DNA of 64,000 bases, taken from positions 1 through 64,000 of the IMG/VR virus record IMGVR_UViG_3300040801_004314; one strand, written 5' to 3'. The notes beneath the pieces are model-generated. The model was not told the origin of the DNA. It searched no databases and saw only the letters and a program-made list of their open reading frames with translations. This stretch comes from a virus. Numbering within the stretch: position 1 is the first letter of the stretch; every line of letters starts with the position of its first letter. Shown piece after piece: positions 24,841 through 33,872 of the stretch. The translations under genes and the position numbers were made by a program.

Positions 24841-24848
24841 CAAATATA
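24841..24848 (-). promoter_or_regulatory. Host-type -7 box before the remnant
   Basis: Minus-strand TATATTTG, 19 bases upstream of ATG 24821; it supports past expression of the short frame. Confidence 0.35.
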
Positions 24849-24888
24849 TGAAAAAAAAACAATATTAAGGATAATGATATATAAAATA

Positions 24889-25767
24889 ATGAAGAAAGTA
24901 GATTTCAATAGAGTAATAGAAAATTTAGTTAATTATGACTTCAGTGAATATGAATATAAAAATAATTATACCAAATCAACAATTCGTTGCAAAAAACATC
25001 AAAAAAATTTTAAAAAAACTTTAAAAGAAATAAGAAATGGGAATATATGTGACTTGTGCAGTAAAAAAGCATCTTCATTGGACTCATTTATAGTAAAGTC
25101 TAAGGAAATATGGGGAAGTGATAAGTGGGAATATGATAAAACTAAATACACAAATTCAAGATCAAAACTAATAGTAGGATGTAAAGTTCACAATTATTCT
25201 TTTAGTGTATATCCTACCCAACACTTAAAGGGACAAAAAGACTGTAAATATTGTGTGGAAGATGGTAAAACTGAAAAGTTCATTAATAATTCTAAAGAAA
25301 TATGGGGAAGTAATACTTTTGATTATTCAAGAGTTAAATATAAAAATAACAAAACAGAAGTAGAGCTAATATGCCTTAAGCATGGTAGTTTCTTCCAAAG
25401 ACCAGATAACCATTTGTATTTAAATAATGGATGTCCGATGTGTAGCCAGTCAAAAGGAGAAAATATGATAAGTGACATTTTGGATAAAAATGACATAATC
25501 TATGAAACACAAAAAAAGTTTGAAGGATGCAAATACAAATATTTACTTAGATTTGATTTCTATCTTCCTGATTATAACATATGTATTGAATATAATGGTG
25601 AGCAACATTATGAATCAGTTAAATACTTCGGTGGTGATGAAACATTAAAGTATAACCAAGTAAAAGATAAGATAAAAGTGGATTTCTGTGAAAAAAATAA
25701 AATAAATCTTATAACTATACGTTATGATGAAAATGTTAAAAATAAGTTAAACTTATTTTTAAAATAA
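24889..25767 (+). CDS. Endonuclease C with DUF723-like zinc repeats
   Basis: A 292-aa protein of a different class from endonucleases A and B. Three zinc-ribbon-like modules of ~60 residues each combine an 'F...S..IWG...YDY..VKY.N....V...C..H..F' stretch with a CxxC pair (CDLCSKK, CKYCVED, CPMCSQS), as in DUF723 repeats. The C-terminal ~100 residues form a PD-(D/E)xK-like core: FDFYLPDYNICIEYNGEQHYE (D, E and a Gln/His). ATG 24889 is used; earlier starts would extend into a poly-A stretch. It is probably a homing-type nuclease placed just before the late sigma factor gene. Confidence 0.75.
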   Translation: MKKVDFNRVIENLVNYDFSEYEYKNNYTKSTIRCKKHQKNFKKTLKEIRNGNICDLCSKKASSLDSFIVKSKEIWGSDKWEYDKTKYTNSRSKLIVGCKVHNYSFSVYPTQHLKGQKDCKYCVEDGKTEKFINNSKEIWGSNTFDYSRVKYKNNKTEVELICLKHGSFFQRPDNHLYLNNGCPMCSQSKGENMISDILDKNDIIYETQKKFEGCKYKYLLRFDFYLPDYNICIEYNGEQHYESVKYFGGDETLKYNQVKDKIKVDFCEKNKINLITIRYDENVKNKLNLFLK

Positions 25768-25775
25768 TATATAAT
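25765..25775 (+). promoter_or_regulatory. Late-type box before the gp55-like gene
   Basis: TAATATATAAT, 19 bases before ATG 25795. If it is a true late promoter, the late sigma factor would drive its own gene. Confidence 0.4.
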
Positions 25776-25794
25776 AATAAAGAAAAAATTATTA

Positions 25795-26160
25795 ATGTAT
25801 TTAAATAACAAAGAATTATATGTAGAGATAATAGTCTCGAAGGCACAGGGTAAACTTACTAGAAAAGCTGAGAAAATGTTAGAACTTCTTGGGAATAAAA
25901 CAATTAAGAAAATGAGATATTGGAGCAATGACGACAAACTTGATTGCTATCAATCGGGGCTTTTAGATATGTACCAAAATTGGTATAATTTTAACGAAGA
26001 AAAATCTGTGAATGCTTTTGCTTACTTCACCGAAATATTCAAGCGAGGCTTAGCCAAAGGATTTAATGAGCTATATAAGAAAAAAGGTGATAGTGATAAT
26101 CTCATAAAAGTACTGTCAATAGAGGGATCCAACGATGGTAATGGGCTTCATTCTCTATAA
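25795..26160 (+). CDS. gp55: Late-transcription sigma factor, T4 gp55-like
   Basis: A 121-aa protein. YLNNKELYVEIIVSKAQGK parallels the YVNNKELLQAII opening of T4 gp55, and DKLDCYQSGLLDMYQNWYNF with NAFAYFTEIFKRGLAKGFNE matches the sigma region-2-like core ([20 protein letters not shown], then NPHAYITQACFNAFVQRI). It is shorter than gp55 (185 aa) but keeps the core and a short C-terminal tail. It would direct host RNA polymerase to TATA-only late promoters, and TTTAATATATA boxes are indeed abundant here. No gp33 or gp45 gene is seen in this window. Confidence 0.8.
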   Translation: MYLNNKELYVEIIVSKAQGKLTRKAEKMLELLGNKTIKKMRYWSNDDKLDCYQSGLLDMYQNWYNFNEEKSVNAFAYFTEIFKRGLAKGFNELYKKKGDSDNLIKVLSIEGSNDGNGLHSL

Positions 26161-26207
26161 TATAAGCACTTTTGTTAAACTCTTCTAGTAAAAGTTATAT
26201 AACAAAT

Positions 26208-27767
26208 ATGATAAAAGAGAAAACATTAGAGGTAAAGGGACATTCAAGAAATATAAAATACTATTCTTCTAAAGGATATGATATAAAGGTAGGCAAAGTC
26301 ATTGAAGTTAAAATAGAAGATTTGTCTAAAGGGACTACTTTTAAAGTATCATGTCTATGTGATAAATGTGAAGCCGAAACAATAAAAGAATTCAGGGAAT
26401 ATTACAACTACACTAAGGGATTAACAGAAAGCTATTACTGTAAAAAATGCAAAAGTATAAAATCTGAGAAAACTAATCTAAGTAAATATGGTGTTAAGAA
26501 TCCAATGCAAAACCAAGAAATAAAGGACAAGCTCAAAAATTCATTGATGGATAAATACGGTGTTGATCACTATTCTAAAACAGAGGAATATAAAACAAAA
26601 TTTAAGCAAACATCTATTAAAAATTGGGGTGTTGATAACCCTTCTAAAAATGCAGATATAGTAAATAAGATAAGTAAGAAAAATACAAACAGGATCAAAT
26701 CTGAATCTTTCCGAAAAGAATCTAAAAATACAAAGCAAAGGAATACTTGGATGAGATATGCAGAAAAGTTACCAAGTGGATATAATGCTTTGGGCTACAG
26801 TGATAATGTCTTTAAAATAAAGCATGATAAATGTGGCAATGAATTTGACATAACTAAGTTTCTGTTATACAATAGGCAGAGAAGTGAGACTATTATATGC
26901 TTAAAGTGTAATCCAATAACAATATACAGATCATCTTTTGAGGTAGAAATAGGAGAATACTTAAACACACTAGGTGTTCAATATGAACAGAGAAATAGAT
27001 CTATCCTTAACGGACAAGAGTTAGACTATCTAATACCAGAACATAACATAGCTATTGAATGTAATGGATTATATTGGCATTCAGAAGCATTCAAAAGCAA
27101 AAGCTACCACAAAAACAAAACAATGATGTGTCAAGAGAAGGGAATCACTCTTCTACATATTTGGGAAGATGATTGGGCTAATAAAAGAGAAATTATAAAG
27201 TCGGTAATAAAGTATAAGCTTGGTATTATTGACAGTAAGATATGGGCAAGAAAGTGTGATATAAGGAATGTAGATACAAAAGAGTATAAAGATTTTTTAA
27301 ACAATAACCATATACAGGGATATGCACCATCTTCTATAAATATTGGATTGTATCACAATGAAGAATTAGTAAGCCTTATGACCTTTGGGTGGAGGCGAAC
27401 TAATAATAAAAGAGAATATGAACTTATAAGGTTTTGTAATAAAATAGGCACAACTGTAATTGGTGGTGCATCAAGGTTGTTTAAATATTTTATAAATAAT
27501 AATGAGGTAGAAGAAATTATTTCTTATGCAGATATATCATTATTCGAGGGTGGGCTTTATAAAAGTCTAGGTTTTGAAAAAGTAAATGTATCAGATCCCA
27601 ATTATTTCTGGGTAGTTGATGGTGTTAAAAGACATAGATACAACTACTCTAAGAGAAAATTAGTTAACCAAGGATATGACTCGAATAAAACAGAGGTAGA
27701 AATAATGAATGATAGAGGTTATTATAGAATTTTTTCAACTGGTCAAGAAAAATACTCATATAAGTAA
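26208..27767 (+). CDS. Homing endonuclease D (Vsr-like, repeat-bearing)
   Basis: A 519-aa relative of A and B. The N-terminal zinc module has CDKCEAE and CKKCKS. Only three 23-aa repeats remain (SKYGVKNPMQNQEIKDK, DKYGVDHYSKTEEYKTK, KNWGVDNPSKNADIVNK). The nuclease core is ELDYLIPEHNIAIECNGLYWH with HIWEDDW, then WARKCDIR, NHIQGYAPSS, RFCNK, GGASRLF and YADISLFEGG, ending GYYRIFSTGQEKYSYK. ATG 26208 is chosen over the TTG-like upstream start. It sits directly after the gp55-like gene. Confidence 0.85.
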   Translation: MIKEKTLEVKGHSRNIKYYSSKGYDIKVGKVIEVKIEDLSKGTTFKVSCLCDKCEAETIKEFREYYNYTKGLTESYYCKKCKSIKSEKTNLSKYGVKNPMQNQEIKDKLKNSLMDKYGVDHYSKTEEYKTKFKQTSIKNWGVDNPSKNADIVNKISKKNTNRIKSESFRKESKNTKQRNTWMRYAEKLPSGYNALGYSDNVFKIKHDKCGNEFDITKFLLYNRQRSETIICLKCNPITIYRSSFEVEIGEYLNTLGVQYEQRNRSILNGQELDYLIPEHNIAIECNGLYWHSEAFKSKSYHKNKTMMCQEKGITLLHIWEDDWANKREIIKSVIKYKLGIIDSKIWARKCDIRNVDTKEYKDFLNNNHIQGYAPSSINIGLYHNEELVSLMTFGWRRTNNKREYELIRFCNKIGTTVIGGASRLFKYFINNNEVEEIISYADISLFEGGLYKSLGFEKVNVSDPNYFWVVDGVKRHRYNYSKRKLVNQGYDSNKTEVEIMNDRGYYRIFSTGQEKYSYK

Positions 27768-27806
27768 ACTTTTGATACTCTTATAATATAATTAAAAACG
27801 AAAAAT

Positions 27807-28091
27807 ATGTTGACAAAAGCAGTCCTTCAATTATGGGAAGAAAGTGAAAGAGGTGTTGGAGCTAGACCTTCAGGTGCTACCCTACACATAGATGTTAATT
27901 CGAGAGAAAAGTACATTAAAAGAATATACAGTAATAGGGATAAAGTTCCTGAATATTACGAAAAGGCTATTGGTGAGCCAGTAGATGTTTTACTTAAAAA
28001 TAACTTATTAAAAAACTCTGATGTTACTAAGCTAATGAGGCATGAATTGAATAATTTACTGAATATGAATGAAATATATGTTATATCTTAA
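27807..28091 (+). CDS. Conserved small phage protein of unknown function
   Basis: A 94-aa protein. The pattern RPSGATLHIDVNSREKYIKR, then VPEYYEKAIGEPVDVLL, resembles a widespread small phage family (RPxGxxLHxxxxDRxxYIxxYW, then VPDEYSxPxG) without assigned function. Its 3' end overlaps the convergent gp4-like gene by 4 bases. Confidence 0.65.
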   Translation: MLTKAVLQLWEESERGVGARPSGATLHIDVNSREKYIKRIYSNRDKVPEYYEKAIGEPVDVLLKNNLLKNSDVTKLMRHELNNLLNMNEIYVIS

Positions 28092-28609
28092 ACATTAAAT
28101 TTTTTAAGGTGTTCCTCTGTTATTATGATAAACTTATAACCTTTTTTATTACACCATTTTATCATAGCATCCCATTTACATTTATTTTTGTAGGCTTCTT
28201 TTAGATCATATTCGAAGTTTTTTAGTTTTTTAAGACCTTTCTCTGGGACTTTTAATTTTTTCTCTCTTAACATTTGAACCATTTTGTAATCTTTCATAGG
28301 TTTAACTTCTACAACAACTTGTTTTAAAACCCCTTGGTCATCTCTCAATTCATAATAGAAGTCAGGATAATAAGTATGGTTTTTTATTCCATCACCATTA
28401 AGATTTTGTCTTTGGTAATTAACTTTCATACATTCTGCTCCCCATCTAGTTATTTTTTCATTATGATCAAGATAAAGCATTAGTCTTTTCTCTAACGAAC
28501 TTCTAAAATATACGCCCCCTTGTGAATTTAATTTTACTAATTTGTCTTTATATTTAGGTATGTAATTACCTTGGTTGTATTTGCTATTGTTTGGTGCTGA
28601 GTTTAACAT
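28088..28609 (-). CDS. gp4: Head completion protein, T4 gp4-like
   Basis: A 173-aa protein. NYIPKYKDKLVKLNSQGGVYFRSSLEKRLMLYLDHNEKITRWGAE matches the 'Y.PKNKDKYLG....I.YRS.WE.KFM.YLD.HP.V..WASE' opening of T4 gp4. YYPDFYYELRD and VVVEVKPMKD carry the D...E-x-K of a TnsA/PD-(D/E)xK fold. T4 gp4 completes filled heads before tail joining. TTTAATATATA ends four bases before the ATG. Confidence 0.85.
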   Translation of the reverse strand: MLNSAPNNSKYNQGNYIPKYKDKLVKLNSQGGVYFRSSLEKRLMLYLDHNEKITRWGAECMKVNYQRQNLNGDGIKNHTYYPDFYYELRDDQGVLKQVVVEVKPMKDYKMVQMLREKKLKVPEKGLKKLKNFEYDLKEAYKNKCKWDAMIKWCNKKGYKFIIITEEHLKKFNV

Positions 28610-28613
28610 ACCA

Positions 28614-28624
28614 TATATATTAAA
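28614..28624 (-). promoter_or_regulatory. Late-type box before gp4-like gene
   Basis: Minus-strand TTTAATATATA, four bases (TGGT), then ATG 28609. It is divergent from, and only 9 bases away from, the equivalent box on the plus strand at 28634. Confidence 0.5.
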
Positions 28625-28633
28625 TTATCATCT

Positions 28634-28644
28634 TTTAATATATA
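28634..28644 (+). promoter_or_regulatory. Late-type box
   Basis: TTTAATATATA, four bases (CACT), then ATG 28649. Confidence 0.5.
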
Positions 28645-28648
28645 CACT

Positions 28649-29338
28649 ATGGCAGAATTATATGAAAGGGTAAAACTTAATTTATTAGTACATGGTAATA
28701 GCATATCTGATAATTTCAAAAAAAATAGTTTATTTTTCTATGAAAATTATAGTAAATCTACTGATGAGTTTAAAAATGTACCAGTGTCTAAATTAGCAGT
28801 TGGTGGATTTTATTTTTTACACTATCAAGATGAATCTAACTGGTTAAAATATTCCCCTATATTTTTAGCAGAGTATAGAAAAATGGGAAATAAAATAATA
28901 GCTTTTGGTGTGAACATGAATATGATACCACTTGAGGTAAGAGTCCTTTTATTTGATAAGTTCATAAGTGAGAAAGACTTTGAAAATGATAACCTCTTGA
29001 AAGTTGATTTACAAGGTATATATGACGAGTTAAGAAAGCTAGGCTTTGAGTATGCTCTTATGGAATATGATGCTAATAGAATAAAATTAGTTCATAAAGT
29101 ATCTTTAAGCTTACTTCCTAGGTTTTTATACCACCAACATCCAATAAATAAATATGATCCCAATAAGCTTATGCAAATATGGGAAACCAAACTAGCAAAA
29201 CGTGAACAGAGACACAAAGAGATGACTTTATCTCTTTTAAGTGATTTCTATGATATAAATTCTGAAATATCAGAAAAGTATGATGTTTTAAAAGGACACA
29301 TAAAAAGGCTTCAGCGTAATGTTAGGAAATACGGATAG
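28649..29338 (+). CDS. Uncharacterised virion or packaging protein
   Basis: A 229-aa protein. The first half contains VSKLAVGGFYFLHYQDESNW, then KIIAFGVNMNMIPLEVRVLL, a pattern ('P.FL.lNLhYLP...R..LL') I associate with structural proteins of T4-like phages without being able to name the gene. The last ~50 residues are a charged coiled coil. It lies between head-completion and portal genes under a late-type promoter, so a head, neck or baseplate role is likely. Confidence 0.65.
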   Translation: MAELYERVKLNLLVHGNSISDNFKKNSLFFYENYSKSTDEFKNVPVSKLAVGGFYFLHYQDESNWLKYSPIFLAEYRKMGNKIIAFGVNMNMIPLEVRVLLFDKFISEKDFENDNLLKVDLQGIYDELRKLGFEYALMEYDANRIKLVHKVSLSLLPRFLYHQHPINKYDPNKLMQIWETKLAKREQRHKEMTLSLLSDFYDINSEISEKYDVLKGHIKRLQRNVRKYG

Positions 29339-29372
29339 CCTATATACAGTGTATTAAAGGGGGAGATGAAAG

Positions 29373-29383
29373 TTAATATATAA
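29373..29383 (+). promoter_or_regulatory. Late-type box before portal gene
   Basis: TTAATATATAA, 18 bases before ATG 29402; a longer leader than at most late genes. Confidence 0.45.
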
Positions 29384-29401
29384 TGTAAATACAAATTATA
29401 A

Positions 29402-31117
29402 ATGGCTACATATAATCAATTCAATGGATCAGGCTCTGGGTCTGATTTCGCAATAAATAATTCAGCAATTGAAAATAAAGGTATTTTCAGTAGAATACTT
29501 AGAAACCTATCTAACTATGGGATGAATTATAATGATATGATTATAAGAAACCAAGTTGGTATTGGTGTTAATGAAGATCCGTATTCATCTAAAGGTAATT
29601 CGATGTATGATTTCTTTAGCCAAAGGGCTGTCTCGTCTGTATTAAACAGAAAATCAATACCTTATTTAGATAAATCTTATGGTGATAAAAGAAGAATATT
29701 AAGAGAATATTCTATAAAAGATGAAATAAGGGATTTTGTTTCTTCTATCTGTGATGAGTGCATTGTTTATAACGATGAGAGTGATTTTTGCTCACCTAAG
29801 AAACTATCTAATGAATATTCACAAGAAATACAAGATAAATATCTTGAATACTTTAATAAAATATACTCCAAGTTTGGCTTTTCGGATAATATAACAGCTT
29901 GGAACATGATGAAAGATTTTTTAATTGATGGATATTTATCAGCCGAAATAATATATGATGATAAGAAAAAAAATATAATTGGATTTAATGCATTAAGACC
30001 CGATACTTTAGTACCTGCTTATGAACCAAATGTAGGACATTTGTGGATACAATATCCAGAAGATCCACAACTTAGAAGAATATTCTTAGACTCTCAGATA
30101 GTATATATTTCATATTCGTCACAAAATGATTACTCAGAGACTTCTTATGTAGAGGGTCTTATAAAACCATATAACCAATTAAAAATATTGGAACAAACCA
30201 GAATAATGTTTAATGTTCTTAATGCTCAGGTTTATCAAAAATTCACAGTTCCTATTAAAGGTATGTCAAGGCAGAGAGCTGAAGAGCAAATAGGTCAATT
30301 AATTCATGACTATTCGGAAGAAGTAGAATTTGACGAAGATTTGGGTACACTGTCTATGAACGGTTCTAAACATCTACATTATAATAAACAAATATGGTTT
30401 CCCGAAGGCGATGCTGGTACGCCAAATATGGAGCTTGTTAAACAAGAAGGACACGACCTTAATGATGAAACTATGCTTAACTACTTTTATAAGTCTCTTA
30501 AAAGAGCTTCTAAAATACCAATACAAAGGTTTGAAGCTGAGAATGGAGGTGGTAACTTATTCACTGATGCATCCGAAATGACCAGAGATGAAATAAAATT
30601 TCATAATTTTATAAGTAGACTTAGAGCAAATTTTAAGGAAATCATCGTTAAGCCACTTAGACTACAGATGCTTATAGAGTTCCCTGAGTTGAAAGATGAT
30701 GAGAGAATCATCAATCAGATGGATATTTATTTTTACTCTAATCAAATATTTGAAGATTGGAAAAAAATAAACAATATGTCTAAACGTGCAGAAGTAGTTA
30801 GTACGTTATTAGGTGTTATGAGAACAGATGAACAACCATACTTCCACATAGAATGGATAATGGATAATATATTCAAACTCACACCTGAGGAAAAGGCTGA
30901 AAATGAAAGATATTGGGCTAGGGATAAATCAGGCTCTATGGGTTCTGCTGATGATATTGAGGGTGATAGTGGGATGGATTCTGGTATGAGTGATAGTAGT
31001 GTTGACTTAGATACTAGTAGTGATCTAGATACTGGTGATGACACGGGTGGTCTAGATATGGGTGGTCCTGATGAAGCTGGTGGTGCAGATACTGGTGGTG
31101 ACGAATTTGAATTCTAA
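29402..31117 (+). CDS. gp20: Portal protein, T4 gp20-like
   Basis: A 571-aa protein with the order of a T4 portal: a clip/wing region (AWNMMKDFLIDGYLSAEIIY, LRPDTLVPAYEP), the SQIVYISYSSQND strand, a stem helix region (IKPYNQLKILEQTRIMFNVL), then the crown helices with FPELKDDERIINQMDIYFY and NNMSKRAEVVSTLLGVMRT. The last ~60 residues are a Gly/Asp/Ser-rich tail with repeated DTGG. It forms the dodecameric vertex through which terminase pumps DNA. Size is close to T4 gp20 (524 aa). Confidence 0.93.
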   Translation: MATYNQFNGSGSGSDFAINNSAIENKGIFSRILRNLSNYGMNYNDMIIRNQVGIGVNEDPYSSKGNSMYDFFSQRAVSSVLNRKSIPYLDKSYGDKRRILREYSIKDEIRDFVSSICDECIVYNDESDFCSPKKLSNEYSQEIQDKYLEYFNKIYSKFGFSDNITAWNMMKDFLIDGYLSAEIIYDDKKKNIIGFNALRPDTLVPAYEPNVGHLWIQYPEDPQLRRIFLDSQIVYISYSSQNDYSETSYVEGLIKPYNQLKILEQTRIMFNVLNAQVYQKFTVPIKGMSRQRAEEQIGQLIHDYSEEVEFDEDLGTLSMNGSKHLHYNKQIWFPEGDAGTPNMELVKQEGHDLNDETMLNYFYKSLKRASKIPIQRFEAENGGGNLFTDASEMTRDEIKFHNFISRLRANFKEIIVKPLRLQMLIEFPELKDDERIINQMDIYFYSNQIFEDWKKINNMSKRAEVVSTLLGVMRTDEQPYFHIEWIMDNIFKLTPEEKAENERYWARDKSGSMGSADDIEGDSGMDSGMSDSSVDLDTSSDLDTGDDTGGLDMGGPDEAGGADTGGDEFEF

Positions 31118-31548
31118 TAAATAGCTAAAGACAAATTGGTGATTTTCTCATCACCAATTGTCTTAATATGTAGATTATAACCATTTTTTACCATCTCATT
31201 CACTATTTTACCATAGTACGTAGCTATATTATTGAAAAAAACTTCTATTGTTTTAACAAAAACATTTCCATTATCCATTTCAAGACACAGGTTAATTTTA
31301 TTAATTACACCACATGATTTGTTACTACTTTCTGATAATATAATAATGTTTGGGGCATCTTCTAAAGACAATGTTGATGACTTACACATATCTACTGTTT
31401 CATAAGACAGCTTTATAGTATTATTATTTTCTAGTATGTTTTCTATTTTTAGCTTTCTTAAATTCTCTTTATAGTTATCATATCTGGATAATAACTTATC
31501 ATATTTAGTGAAATCTTTATTAAAATCATTTACAAATGCTCTTATCAA
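31114..31548 (-). CDS. Uncharacterised protein coupled to RNase R
   Basis: A 144-aa protein (MIRAFVNDFNKDFTKYDKLL) with an alpha-helical N-terminus and beta-rich remainder. The start is TTG, overlapping the rnr stop as TTGA, which implies translational coupling to rnr. No family recognised. Its 3' end overlaps the convergent portal stop by 4 bases. Confidence 0.6.
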   Translation of the reverse strand: MIRAFVNDFNKDFTKYDKLLSRYDNYKENLRKLKIENILENNNTIKLSYETVDMCKSSTLSLEDAPNIIILSESSNKSCGVINKINLCLEMDNGNVFVKTIEVFFNNIATYYGKIVNEMVKNGYNLHIKTIGDEKITNLSLAIY

Positions 31549-33407
31549 AATTTAGTGAAATTTATTTGCTTTTTATCAAGATCAACATTGTTAACAACTA
31601 TTTTTATGTCATCACCTAATGTTATCTTATCCCCTTGTTTATTATATGCGGTGTATTTAGAAGTGTCTATTTTCCATTTACCAGGTAAAGATTTTGGATT
31701 GATCATTCCCTCACATTTATTTTCAGAAATTTCAACATATATACCCCAATCAGTTATACCTGTCACAACACCATCATACACCTTACCTATTTTATCTAAT
31801 AAAAACTCAACTTGTTTATATTTAATAGAGTCCCTTTGTGCTTTAGAAGCTATTATCTCTCTCTGTGAACACCATTCACAATCTTCTTCAATTGATATTG
31901 GATTTCCTTTCGGTTTAGTTTCTAATAAATCAAACAATAATCTGTGTGTTATTAAATCGGGATATCTTCTTATTGGGCTTGTGAAATGGGAATAGTGAGT
32001 AAAGCCTAAACCATAGTGTCCTATGTTTTTAGTTGAATAATAAGCCTTTGACATTGATCTAACTACTAAAGCTTGTATCATGTTTTCCTCTGGTGTGTCT
32101 TTTATATCTAGTAGTAATTTATTTAGTTCTTTTTTTAAATTAGTGCCAGAATCTAAATTAAAGTCGTAGCCAAATGATTTACATATACCACTTAAAGATT
32201 CTAGTTTATCGTCACTGGGTGTATCATGGACTCTGTATACATTAGGTCTTTGTGCTTTAGATAGTTTTTTAGCAACAGCTTTATTTGCCAATAACATGAA
32301 TTCCTCTATTAATTTGTTAGCTTCCTTTTGGACTTTATAATATACCCCAATTGGCTTTTTGTTATCAGGAGCAAGTTTAAATTTTATTTCTACACCACCC
32401 ATTTCAATAGATCCATCACCAATTCTCTTTTTTCTTATGTCCTTAGCAATGTTATTTAGAAATAATACCTCTTTCATCAGTGCGTGGTCACTACCTTCTA
32501 TTATCTTCTGGGCATCATCATATGTGAAACGTGTATTCGAATTTATAATAGTTTTACCAAACCATTCATTTACAACTTTACCATTTTCATTAACAGTCAA
32601 GATGACTGAAAATGCTAGTCTATCAACATTTGGCTTTAGTGAGCATATCCCATTACTTAAAACTTCTGGTAACATAGGAACTACCCTATCGACTAAGTAC
32701 ACAGATGTAGCTCTTTTTATAGCCTCATCATCTAATAATGTTCCTTTCTTAACATAATGTCCTACATCAGCTATGTGTATTCCCACCTCAACATTCCCAC
32801 CATCTAGGAAATTAACAGATAATGCATCATCAAAATCTTTAGCAGTTTTTGGATCAATGGTAAATGTTGGTATGTCTCTTATATCTAATCTTTTATCTAT
32901 CTCATCATTACTTATTTCTTGGGATATTTTATTTGCTTCCCTTTCCACACTCTCTGGGAATTCATTAGGTAAGCCATATTCATACATTATTGAGTTTATT
33001 TCAGCATTATTATCCCCAGCCTCACCTAATATTTCAATTATCTTAGCTTGTGGTGATTTTGTAGAATCCCATTTAGTGAGTTCTACAAGAACTTTTTGAC
33101 CATTTTCACACTTTAAGCCACCTTTTATATAAAAATCTGATGGCATTTTATTGTCATCAGGTATAACAAAGGTACTTTTTTTACCAACTTGTGCTTTTCC
33201 CACAAATTGGATTCTGTGTCTTTTAATAACGTTTACTACCTCACCCTCTATTCTGGATTTTTTTCTATATGTAATTACCTCTACTTCGTCTTTGTCTAAA
33301 GCATTTAATGTTTTTGATTTATGGATAAATACTTTTTTATCATCAACCATAATAGATGCATTCCCATTTACTGAAAATGATATTTTAGATATTATTTTTT
33401 CTTTCAT
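31545..33407 (-). CDS. rnr: RNase R/VacB-type 3'-5' exoribonuclease
   Basis: A 620-aa protein of the RNB family. Two OB-type cold-shock-like domains (~residues 1-130) precede the catalytic RNB domain, where TIDPKTAKDFDDALSV (185-197) carries the four metal-binding aspartates, followed by GIHIADVGHYVKKGTLLDDE, YLVDRVVPMLPEVLSNGICS and YGLGFTHYSHFTSPIRRYPD. A C-terminal S1 domain (YDGVVTGITDWGIYVEISE) ends the protein. The enzyme degrades structured RNA processively. It is shorter than bacterial RNase R but complete in core. Such a gene is unusual for a phage and probably came from a host; it could recycle host mRNA nucleotides or process phage RNAs. Confidence 0.93.
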   Translation of the reverse strand: MKEKIISKISFSVNGNASIMVDDKKVFIHKSKTLNALDKDEVEVITYRKKSRIEGEVVNVIKRHRIQFVGKAQVGKKSTFVIPDDNKMPSDFYIKGGLKCENGQKVLVELTKWDSTKSPQAKIIEILGEAGDNNAEINSIMYEYGLPNEFPESVEREANKISQEISNDEIDKRLDIRDIPTFTIDPKTAKDFDDALSVNFLDGGNVEVGIHIADVGHYVKKGTLLDDEAIKRATSVYLVDRVVPMLPEVLSNGICSLKPNVDRLAFSVILTVNENGKVVNEWFGKTIINSNTRFTYDDAQKIIEGSDHALMKEVLFLNNIAKDIRKKRIGDGSIEMGGVEIKFKLAPDNKKPIGVYYKVQKEANKLIEEFMLLANKAVAKKLSKAQRPNVYRVHDTPSDDKLESLSGICKSFGYDFNLDSGTNLKKELNKLLLDIKDTPEENMIQALVVRSMSKAYYSTKNIGHYGLGFTHYSHFTSPIRRYPDLITHRLLFDLLETKPKGNPISIEEDCEWCSQREIIASKAQRDSIKYKQVEFLLDKIGKVYDGVVTGITDWGIYVEISENKCEGMINPKSLPGKWKIDTSKYTAYNKQGDKITLGDDIKIVVNNVDLDKKQINFTKF

Positions 33408-33408
33408 T

Positions 33409-33765
33409 TTACTTTTTCTGTTTGTTGTTAATTGTTTTAAGAATTTTCCCCTTTAGCATTTCGTTCTGCACGGGATAATCTACACCATAGTTTTTTCTAA
33501 GTGTTTTCTTTCTCTTAGATTCCGAGCATTTTCTACAATAGTATTCACCCCAAGGATTATCGTATTTTACATAGTTTTTATATAATACCTTTTTTTCTGT
33601 TCCACATTTGTCACACTTACACAGTATCTTAAAATGTGAACCTTTTGATAAGAGGTCAATTGGTATTGTTATTTTTTCACCTAAAGTTACTTCATATCCT
33701 AAATTATCAAAGTAGCTAAAATTAGCTTCTGAAATTTTTACTTCTGCAACTTTTGTCAATATCAT
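33409..33765 (-). pseudogene. Truncated homing endonuclease E (N-terminal module only)
   Basis: A 118-aa frame matching the first ~115 residues of endonuclease D: YFDNLGYEVTLGEKITIPID aligns with YYSSKGYDIKVGKVIEVKIE, the CDKCGTE and CRKCSES knuckles are kept, and a single repeat (KNYGVDYPVQNEMLKGK) precedes the stop. The nuclease half is absent and no continuation is seen downstream, where rnr starts 1 base after the stop. It is either a deletion remnant or a retained DNA-binding module that now serves as leader gene for rnr. Confidence 0.7.
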
Positions 33766-33872
33766 AAAAAACCATTAATTTTAAAGTATATATTAACATT
33801 GGGTAGCTTCTCAACATATATCATATAACTATTTTTTAAATAAAAATGTGATAGCATAGATATATTTTAAAA

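Noticed and set aside
28649-29338. Naming the gene gp53
   Set aside because: Position near gp4 is as in T4, but the sequence does not follow gp53; left as uncharacterised.
31555-33456. Several plus-strand ORFs of 100-146 codons
   Set aside because: All lie antisense to rnr, whose motifs are unmistakable; their translations are Ser/Leu/Ile-rich shadows.
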